Of a DNA stretch of 6,376 bases, positions 1-5,731 are shown piece after piece. The notes under the pieces are model-generated. The model did no database searches. It was not told the DNA's origin and was given only the letters and a program-made list of their open reading frames with translations. Numbering within the stretch: the first letter of the stretch is position 1; each line of letters begins with the position of its first letter. The stretch is from contig JAEVZT010000367.1 in assembly GCA_023392115.1 (NCBI GenBank), positions 1 through 6,376 on the forward strand, in the 5' to 3' direction. This DNA comes from Chloroflexota bacterium. GTDB taxonomy: Bacteria; Chloroflexota; Anaerolineae; Aggregatilineales; Phototrophicaceae. The translations under genes and the position numbers were made by a program.

Positions 1-33
1 TGGGAGAGGAGGCTGGGGGGTGAGGGGTCGTAC
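1..33 (-). repeat. C-rich tract at the window edge, possible arm of a dispersed palindromic repeat
   Basis: Read on the minus strand, the sequence just after the stop codon of the secreted LysM protein is almost pure pyrimidine. It has C runs at 24-27 and 15-20 and CT-rich stretches to the window edge. On the plus strand it has G runs at 2-4, 15-20 and 24-27. From memory, tracts of the form CCCTCACCCCC-AGCC-CCTCTCCC recur between genes in Chloroflexota and some other bacterial genomes, usually followed by the inverted copy GGGAGAGG so that the whole makes a strong hairpin. Only one arm is visible here, so the repeat and any terminator role are inferred. A simple G-rich tract with quadruplex potential is the alternative. 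Confidence 0.35.
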
Positions 34-1470
34 CTACCCCAAGCAGTCATACGGGCAGGTACTGTAACTCTCGCCCGGATCGCACACCGAATTGCCGCAC
101 ACCGCCTGCACTTCAATCGTGATCGGGAAGTTCTGCTGCACGCCATCCAAACGGATCACCATCAGGTTATACGTCGTCGTTTCTGCCGGGCAGACTTCTT
201 GGAAACCGTAACCGACCGCCGGCTGTCCGTTGAAATACACCTCGCGGATGTTCTCGACTTCCCAGCGGATGATCGTGCATTCGCGGTAGCCGATCGGGTT
301 GCGGTCGGCGCGCAGGTTAGGACCGATGATCCCGGCTTGAGTCGGCGTCAGCGTCACGGTCGGCGTGAAGGTCGCCGTCGGGATCGGCGTGTTAGTCGGA
401 ATGCGGATCGGCACGACCAGCACCTGCCCGACGAGGATGCGGCGCGGATCGGTGATACAGTTGCCCGCCGCCATATCGTTCAAAGAAACGCCTGCGCGCG
501 CAGCGATGCCGGAAAGCGTGTCGCCGCTCTGAACCGTGTAGCGCTGCGTCCAGTCGGCGCGCGGCGTACATGTGCCGGGCGCTGCCGGAGTCACCTGCAC
601 GGCGGGTGATGGGCTGGCAGTTCCGGCGGGCATCGCCACACCTTCAGGCGTGATCGGCAGCGCGTTCGGCAGTTCGACCGGGCGTTCGAGCATGCCGATC
701 GGCGCGGTGTCGACGGCGATCGTGAACCCGCGCAGCGGCGACGGCGGACCGATCACGGTTAGCCCATCGTCACCGCCGAGGCTGACCCCGATTTCGCCAC
801 CGGTCGGGACGATCCGCGTTTCGCCGAACGCCGTGACGACAGCCGTCCCCTCGATCGTCGCCATCTTCATGCTGCCGTTTTCCTCAGCCGTCAGCAGCAG
901 GGTTGACGCGAGCACGATATCCGCGCCGTTGATATTCATCGTGATCTGCCGTCCGGTCGGCGACTGGATGAGCACGCCGGCGGGCGCTTCTTCGCAGGTG
1001 GTGTTGGTGATGCGCGTGTTGACGCGCACAGCGCGCATGTCCACCGTCGGGTTGTCGACAGTCGAGTCGCCGAAGATCAGGAAGGTGACGTTTTCACCGG
1101 GGAGCGCGTCGGGCAGGTTCGCCTGCGCCTTGATCACCGCGACACCCCACGCGCCCGTCGTCTGGTCGAACGGCGCGGTGCTCAGCCGACGCAGCGTCGC
1201 CAGTTCGATCAGGTCGCCGGAACGCTGGAAAATGGCGTTGGCTTCGGGCACGAATTCGACTTCGACGAGGCTGTTACCATAACACGCCTGATTGCGTCCG
1301 ACGGTGTCACAGGCAAAGCCGACGGTTGTCGTCGCCAGTTGAACCAGTTCATCACAGGTCAAGCCCGTTCCGGGTTGATCCGCGGGTGACGTGCTGGCGG
1401 GAACGGCAATCACGAGTACGGCACAGCACAGGACAAACAGAATGGCGTGCGCCAAACGGTTGATTCGCAT
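34..1470 (-). CDS. Secreted modular protein with LysM domain, FecR-like segment and cysteine-rich C-terminus
   Basis: This is a predicted exported protein of 478 residues with no recognisable enzyme domain. Residues 1-25 form a Sec signal peptide: MRINR, then a hydrophobic core 9-23, with likely cleavage after V-P-A at 25. No lipobox is seen, although C15-C16 lie in the core. Residues 37-160 carry Cys39, Cys54, Cys63 and Cys159 and the string RNQACYGN, a domain I remember from Chloroflexota exported proteins. Residues about 172-235 look like a FecR-type beta segment (IEGTAVVTAFGETRIVPTGG). A LysM domain spans 311-354 (YTVQSGDTLSGIA to LVGQVLVVP); Cys301 and Cys338 flank or lie in it and probably pair. 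A Thr/Pro linker (358-378) leads to an Ig-like beta domain (384-456), then a tail CGNSVC-DPGES-TCPYDC (458-476). The role is probably binding to peptidoglycan or another N-acetyl sugar polymer outside the membrane; the ligand is unknown. The ATG is supported by an AGGTGA Shine-Dalgarno site 7 bases upstream and by the signal peptide. The stop is TAG. Confidence 0.9.
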   Translation of the reverse strand: MRINRLAHAILFVLCCAVLVIAVPASTSPADQPGTGLTCDELVQLATTTVGFACDTVGRNQACYGNSLVEVEFVPEANAIFQRSGDLIELATLRRLSTAPFDQTTGAWGVAVIKAQANLPDALPGENVTFLIFGDSTVDNPTVDMRAVRVNTRITNTTCEEAPAGVLIQSPTGRQITMNINGADIVLASTLLLTAEENGSMKMATIEGTAVVTAFGETRIVPTGGEIGVSLGGDDGLTVIGPPSPLRGFTIAVDTAPIGMLERPVELPNALPITPEGVAMPAGTASPSPAVQVTPAAPGTCTPRADWTQRYTVQSGDTLSGIAARAGVSLNDMAAGNCITDPRRILVGQVLVVPIRIPTNTPIPTATFTPTVTLTPTQAGIIGPNLRADRNPIGYRECTIIRWEVENIREVYFNGQPAVGYGFQEVCPAETTTYNLMVIRLDGVQQNFPITIEVQAVCGNSVCDPGESYSTCPYDCLG

Positions 1471-1477
1471 GATGTTG

Positions 1478-1483
1478 TCACCT
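1478..1483 (-). promoter_or_regulatory. Shine-Dalgarno site of the LysM protein gene
   Basis: On the minus strand the bases read AGGTGA, part of the anti-SD complement AGGAGGTGA, with 7 bases to the ATG at 1470. This fixes the start codon, which also places the signal peptide at the very N-terminus. Confidence 0.75.
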
Positions 1484-1505
1484 TTCGGTCACTGGTCGCT
1501 CTACC

Positions 1506-1534
1506 ACTATAAGCGTAACCGCGCACGAGGGCAA
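1506..1534 (-). promoter_or_regulatory. Sigma70-type promoter candidate for the LysM protein gene
   Basis: On the minus strand a -35 hexamer TTGCCC (1529-1534; four of six consensus bases) is followed, after exactly 17 bases, by a -10 hexamer TATAGT (1506-1511; five of six). Transcription would begin near 1499 and give a leader of about 29 bases that contains the AGGTGA ribosome binding site. The site lies in the 100-base gap after the transporter-HEAT gene, so the secreted protein can probably be expressed independently of it. The local AT richness (ACTATAAGC on the plus strand) stands out in a GC-rich window. No operator repeat was seen next to it. Confidence 0.55.
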
Positions 1535-1570
1535 CTTATCCGTTGATACTATTCGCGCCGCAGCTTCCCC

Positions 1571-4500
1571 TTACAGCTTGTCATAGACCTGATGCAGGTC
1601 GCGCGACATGCTGCGCGACAGCGCCGCGACCTGCTCGTTCGTCTCACGCAGGCGCTGGCTCAACACCTTGATCAGCTCAAGCGACAGTTCTGGATACTCC
1701 TGCATCAGCGCGACCAGCGGCTCGTAACGCAGGCGCAGCGTCAGCGTGTCGGTCAGCGCCAGCGCGGTTGTCGTCGTCGGGCTGTTGTCGAACAGGGTCG
1801 ATTCGCCGAAGTACGAGCGAGCTTCCAGTGTGTTCAGACGCGCCGACTTGCGCGTCGCCTTGTTGACGCGCTCAATGCCGACCTTGCCGCTGACGATGAC
1901 GTACAGCTTGCCGCCGGGACTGCCCTCGTCGAAGATAATGGCATTTTCGGGGAACAGTTCTTCGTCGCAAACGTTGGCAAGCACCTTCAACTGGTTAACG
2001 GTCATCCCCTGAAAGAACGGAATGCCCTTCAGAAAGATCACCTTTTCGACGACTGAAAGCATGTTTCCCTCTCGTTGTGCTTCGACCATCGTTTGACCGC
2101 TCATCATGCGCCGCGCTGCGCGCACGGCGACGCGCACATCGTCGACCGGGTCTTCGGCGCGCTCCGCCAGCAGCGCCTCGACAGTCGCACGCGGCAGGGG
2201 CGCGTCGAGTGGCGTTTCCGGCGCGGTCTTGACCGGCTCCTCGTCTGCAAACATGCCGAGCAGGTTCTTTGGCGCGCGCCGTCCGTTCGCCGCTGCCGCC
2301 GCGGGTGGCAGCATTTCGCCGAGCGCGAACAGCGTAATCGCCCTGAACCACGCATTGTCGTCATCGCGTGCCAGATCGCGCAGCAGACCGCCGACTTCCA
2401 GCGGCTCATAGTCGAACTTATGCCGCCCAATTTGGAGAAAATGCGCCCGTGTCGCCGATGGATCGCACAGCGGGACGATCAGCGCCGCGAGCTGCGGCGG
2501 CATCATCGTTTCGAGCGCTTCGATGGCGCTGGCGCGAACGCGCGGATCGTCGCGGCTGAGCGACTCGCGGACGACATCGACCTCATCACCGGCGTAGCGC
2601 GCGCCCAAGAGGTCGAAAATTTCGTCGAGCAGGTCGTGCGCGTGCTCGTCGATCGTCGCCTGCAAGATGTGAACGCTTGGATGCTTCGCCAGATCGTCAA
2701 GCGTGCTGACACGGTTGTGGCTGGCGTAGATTTCGGCAACATTGTCGGACATCGCCTCGTAGAGCGCGTGTTCGTACTCGTCGCGGTCGATGCGCGCCAG
2801 CGCCAGCAGCGCCGCGTTGCGCGTTCTGGCATCGCCGGACTCGAGCAGCGCCTCAAGCCCCTTAACGGCGTTGCTGCCGCAGGTTGCCAGCGCGTCAAGC
2901 GACGCCTCGCGCACCGTCCGGCTGCGGTCGAGCAGCGCGGTGACGAGCAGCGGAATCCCCTGCTCCGGCGGCAGGCGACCGGCGACGCGGACGCAGGCGA
3001 GCCGCGTGCGCAGGATGTGATCGTTGAGCAGCGGGCGCAGCATCGCGGCGACTCGATCCGCGGGCATCGCCGGACTGTTGGCGCGGCTGACGAGCGTTTC
3101 CAGCGCGACGACTGCGCTCAAATGCACCGTATCGACCGGATCGTTCAGGCACTCGAGCAGCATCGTCACGACTTCGGGGTTGGTGGTGCGTCCCAAGACT
3201 TCAGCGCCAAGCGCGCGCAGCTGCGGATCGTCACTCTTGATGAAGCTGTTGAGCGCCGCCAGCGCCGCCGCCTGATGCGGTTGCGAATGGAGCAGCGCCG
3301 GGATGACATGGGCGCGAATCTGCGCGTCCTCGTCGTCGAGCAGGCGCGCCGCCGCCGCCAGATAATCGGGATCATTCGGCATGGCGAGGCATTCAAGACC
3401 GAGCAGCGCGAACTTGCGCACGCGCCAATCGCGATCTTTGAGCGCGTCGACGTAGATGCGGCGCACCGGCTCGCCGCGCAGTTGGTGGTCGACGAGCATG
3501 TCGACGGCTGCCGCCCGCATTTCGGGATCGGGGTCGCGCAGCAGACTGTCGAGGTGCGGCAGCGCGTCTTTGCCCATCCCCTCGACCAGCAGGCTCGCCG
3601 TGATGATGACGGCGTTCGGGTCGCTGCGGTCGCCGAGTTTATTCTTCAGGTAGCTGATCGTCGCGCCGTCGTTGAAGTTGAAATTGCCGGCGGAGCGCAG
3701 AATCAGCGAGTAGTTCTCACGCTCAAGCAGGTTGATCAGCGCCTTGCCGTACAGCGAACGCACGATCAGCGCCGCCAACAGGTAGCTGATCGCCGGGAAG
3801 CCGAGAATGACGGGCAGGAACCAGTAGGCATCGACGACCTGCGGCAGCAGCAGCAGGACGCCCGCGACCAGCGTGCCGAGCGGGATGACCACGCCGCCGA
3901 TCACCGCGCGCGCCCGCCCTTTCACCTGATTCGGGACGGCGTTGTAAAGCAGGTTGTCGGTGATGACGCGGAAGGCGACGTTGAGCGTGTTCAGGTTGAG
4001 GAACACCAGCCCGGCGGCGCTCAGGTTCGACGGCATGGCGATCAGCAGCCCGCTGACCGCGAGCGTCGTCAGCGGGTAGATCAGGCTCGTGTTGCCGACG
4101 CCGATCCGCGAGACGATCCAGCCGTACAGGAAAAGCTGAATCGGCAGCGTGATGATGCTGCCGATCGCCGTGAGCGCGCCGGTGAAGTTCGCGATATTCG
4201 CCGTCGTGACCAGCGTCTCCTGAAAAACGTTCGCCGTCTGGTAATTGAGCACCGTCGCCACGATCAGCGACAGGAACGCCGCCATCATCATCGCGCGCAG
4301 AAACGGCGCTTGCAGGACGAACTTGAAACCGTCGCGCACGTTGTCGATGTATGACGCGCGCTGCGCCGGCGTGCTGACAACCAGCGGCTTGATCTCGCGC
4401 AGCAGGCGCGGCGACAGCCAGACCAAGACCGCGATCCCGAGCAGCGTCATCCCCCACAGGATCAGAATATCTCTGGCGCGGAAGAACTGGTTGAGGAATG

Positions 4501-4993
4501 GCACGGTCACGCCTGCAACGATCATCGCCACGCGCAGCACCGAAAAGATGACCGGCAGGATGCGCTTGGCGGCTTGCGTGTCGAAAAAGCCGTTGATGTA
4601 CGTCCCCAAGTGCGTGCTGATCATCTCGTTGAGGACGCGGAACAGCATGTACAGGTAGATAAAGCCGGGGCGAATCAAGTCGAGGTCGAGCAGCACGCGC
4701 CCGATCACCACGCCGACAGCGCCGATGACGACCAAGCCGATCATCACGCGCCCGTCCGAGTAGTTGTCGACGAACGCCGAGTAGATCATCGTGCCGATGA
4801 TGATCGCGATCGCCTCGCCGATGAAGACATACGGCAGCAGTTCAAAGCCAACCTGCGCCACGAACGCCGCCGGAATGACGATCTGCGCCCACGTAATGCC
4901 GAGGATGAACACAAAGACGACGGCGCTCAGCAGCACCAGCCGCCGCCCTTCTTCCCGGCGAATGTTCAATGCCTTGCCCAGAAACGCGATCAT
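1571..4993 (-). CDS. NTT/MFS-like membrane protein fused to HEAT repeats and a cyclic-nucleotide-binding domain
   Basis: This is an 1140-residue three-part protein. Residues 19-412 hold about 12 hydrophobic segments (for example 19-40, 52-74, 83-102, 146-170, 176-194, 232-251, 389-412). The loop DTQAAKRILPVIFSVLRV (138-155) resembles the ATP/ADP translocase (NTT, Npt1/Npt2) branch of the MFS fold. Residues about 477-964 contain about 11 HEAT-like helical repeats of the pattern LLxDxDxxVRxxAxxAL. They are interrupted by a less repetitive stretch near 730-800 and an Ala/Pro-rich, probably disordered segment near 895-936. A CNB (CRP-like) domain covers about 985-1105, with FGES at 1062-1065, followed by a helical tail. 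The phosphate-cassette arginine is replaced by Thr1073. NTT proteins of Chlamydiae and plastids exchange nucleotides and are about 500 residues long; fusions with HEAT repeats are known in free-living bacteria, where the substrate is unclear. The protein would sit in the cytoplasmic membrane with the HEAT and CNB parts in the cytosol. Nucleotide transport itself is not shown. The ATG has AGGA 6 bases upstream; the stop is TAA. Confidence 0.88.
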   Translation of the reverse strand: MIAFLGKALNIRREEGRRLVLLSAVVFVFILGITWAQIVIPAAFVAQVGFELLPYVFIGEAIAIIIGTMIYSAFVDNYSDGRVMIGLVVIGAVGVVIGRVLLDLDLIRPGFIYLYMLFRVLNEMISTHLGTYINGFFDTQAAKRILPVIFSVLRVAMIVAGVTVPFLNQFFRARDILILWGMTLLGIAVLVWLSPRLLREIKPLVVSTPAQRASYIDNVRDGFKFVLQAPFLRAMMMAAFLSLIVATVLNYQTANVFQETLVTTANIANFTGALTAIGSIITLPIQLFLYGWIVSRIGVGNTSLIYPLTTLAVSGLLIAMPSNLSAAGLVFLNLNTLNVAFRVITDNLLYNAVPNQVKGRARAVIGGVVIPLGTLVAGVLLLLPQVVDAYWFLPVILGFPAISYLLAALIVRSLYGKALINLLERENYSLILRSAGNFNFNDGATISYLKNKLGDRSDPNAVIITASLLVEGMGKDALPHLDSLLRDPDPEMRAAAVDMLVDHQLRGEPVRRIYVDALKDRDWRVRKFALLGLECLAMPNDPDYLAAAARLLDDEDAQIRAHVIPALLHSQPHQAAALAALNSFIKSDDPQLRALGAEVLGRTTNPEVVTMLLECLNDPVDTVHLSAVVALETLVSRANSPAMPADRVAAMLRPLLNDHILRTRLACVRVAGRLPPEQGIPLLVTALLDRSRTVREASLDALATCGSNAVKGLEALLESGDARTRNAALLALARIDRDEYEHALYEAMSDNVAEIYASHNRVSTLDDLAKHPSVHILQATIDEHAHDLLDEIFDLLGARYAGDEVDVVRESLSRDDPRVRASAIEALETMMPPQLAALIVPLCDPSATRAHFLQIGRHKFDYEPLEVGGLLRDLARDDDNAWFRAITLFALGEMLPPAAAAANGRRAPKNLLGMFADEEPVKTAPETPLDAPLPRATVEALLAERAEDPVDDVRVAVRAARRMMSGQTMVEAQREGNMLSVVEKVIFLKGIPFFQGMTVNQLKVLANVCDEELFPENAIIFDEGSPGGKLYVIVSGKVGIERVNKATRKSARLNTLEARSYFGESTLFDNSPTTTTALALTDTLTLRLRYEPLVALMQEYPELSLELIKVLSQRLRETNEQVAALSRSMSRDLHQVYDKL

Positions 4994-5032
4994 CCGTTAT
5001 CCTGTGGGCTTTTTAAGGGCAAACCCGATTCC
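4994..5032. promoter_or_regulatory. 39-base divergent intergenic spacer
   Basis: This spacer separates the start codons of the minus-strand membrane fusion gene and the plus-strand HAD gene. It is too short to hold two full promoters, so at least one must lie inside the opposite coding region. For the HAD gene the best candidate is TTGCCC at 4974-4979 and TATCCT at 4998-5003 with 18 bases between. It is weak, and it overlaps the ribosome binding site of the other gene. For the membrane gene no pair with acceptable spacing was found. AAGGG at 5015-5019 could serve as a distant (13 bases) ribosome binding site for the HAD gene. Confidence 0.35.
5000..5003 (-). promoter_or_regulatory. Shine-Dalgarno site of the transporter-HEAT-CNB gene
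   Basis: AGGA on the minus strand lies 6 bases before the ATG at 4993. It supports that start, which puts a short cytosolic helix rich in Arg/Lys ahead of the first membrane segment, as expected for a positive-inside N-terminus. Confidence 0.6.
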
Positions 5033-5731
5033 ATGATACCAACAATCCTATTTATCGACCTCGACGGTACGATCCTCGTCAACCCGTTCCTAACGGCGGT
5101 CTTTCCACACCTCGCGCGCCACCTGACGCCGGCGATCGGTTTGAGCGAGGAAGAACTGCTCGCCGAGGCGCTGGCGGAACACGCCGAACGCCTGCGCCAG
5201 CCGGAACGCGATCCGCGCTGGATTATGGACTGGGACGACATTGTCGAAACTGTCGTCCGCCGTCACGGGGCGGCGCTTCCGGCGAAGGTCAACAACCTCG
5301 TCGTCGAGTACGCCCGTCCGCCGTACATCTCGATCCTCGACGGCGCTGACGACGTACTGCGCCGCCTGAAAGCCCCACACCGGAAGCTGGTCGTCGCGTC
5401 GGCGGGGTTGAGCCGCTACCAGATGCCGGTCTTGAAGGCGCTTGGCATGGCGCTGCTGTTCGACGATTACCTGATGCCCGACCTGACCGGCTGCCTCAAG
5501 ACCGATCCGGGTTTCTATGCCCGCTACAGCGAGCGAACGCCGCGCCCGCGCCTGATCAGCGTCGGCGACAGCTACCGCGACGACGTAATCTACCCGAAGC
5601 GCTTCGGCTTTCACGCCGTCCTCAAAGCGCCGGCGCTTCCCGAAACGCTTGAAGTCGCGCCCGATGCCGTCATCACGTCATTTGCCGAACTCCCCGCCGT
5701 GATCGACAAGATCGAAGCGATCACGCCGTAA
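5033..5731 (+). CDS. HAD-superfamily hydrolase (probable small-molecule phosphatase)
   Basis: This 232-residue cytosolic enzyme has all four HAD motifs. Motif I is D9-L-D11-G-T, with Asp9 the nucleophile and Asp11 the acid/base. Motif II is Ser123 in LVVASAG. Motif III is Lys156 in GCLKTDPGF. Motif IV is GDSYRDD, with Asp179 and Asp183/184 for magnesium. Between motifs I and II lies an insert of about 85 residues rich in charged helices, which fits a C1-type helical cap as in the haloacid dehalogenase/phosphoglycolate phosphatase/nucleotidase groups. The natural substrate cannot be told from sequence; a phosphate monoester is most likely. The reading frame stays open far upstream (to 4574), but that part is antisense to the membrane gene. 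No ATG, GTG or TTG occurs in frame in the spacer, and the ATG at 5033 sits eight residues before the nucleophile, as is normal. Its ribosome binding site is poor. The last 11 bases overlap the end of the convergent glycosyltransferase gene. Confidence 0.88.
   Translation: MIPTILFIDLDGTILVNPFLTAVFPHLARHLTPAIGLSEEELLAEALAEHAERLRQPERDPRWIMDWDDIVETVVRRHGAALPAKVNNLVVEYARPPYISILDGADDVLRRLKAPHRKLVVASAGLSRYQMPVLKALGMALLFDDYLMPDLTGCLKTDPGFYARYSERTPRPRLISVGDSYRDDVIYPKRFGFHAVLKAPALPETLEVAPDAVITSFAELPAVIDKIEAITP

Noticed and set aside
572..1282. A 236-codon plus-strand open frame across the LysM protein gene
   Set aside because: It is low-complexity Ser/Thr/Val/Pro sequence with no ribosome binding site or family pattern, opposite a gene with signal peptide and LysM domain.
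1480..1495. ACC-GAAA-GGT mini-hairpin over the ribosome binding site of the LysM gene
   Set aside because: The stem is three base pairs and does not extend; too weak to call a regulatory structure.
2790..3300. Repeated GCGCCAGC/CAGCGCCGC strings on the plus strand
   Set aside because: They are short and scattered, and follow from Ala/Leu-rich HEAT helices encoded with GC-rich codons; not a DNA repeat or CRISPR array.
2075..4354. A 759-codon open frame on the plus strand, antisense to the membrane fusion gene
   Set aside because: Its codons are exact reverse complements of the sense codons (same phase), so it stays open as long as the real gene avoids TTA, CTA and TCA, which are rare in GC-rich genomes. 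The translation is rich in Arg, Gln, Asp and Val with no domain pattern, while the minus-strand frame has clear membrane, HEAT and CNB structure.
5006..5026. GGGC...GGGC...CCC stretch in the divergent spacer as a hairpin or operator
   Set aside because: Only three or four base pairs can form; no real dyad symmetry.
4574..5032. In-frame upstream extension of the HAD gene
   Set aside because: It is the same kind of phase-locked antisense frame over the membrane gene. HAD motif I begins just after the ATG at 5033, and no start codon lies in the spacer.
5051..5082. TTGACG (5077-5082, minus strand) with GATAAA (5051-5056) as promoter of the membrane fusion gene
   Set aside because: The -35 box is good, but the 20-base spacer is too long for a normal sigma70 promoter and the -10 match is mediocre.
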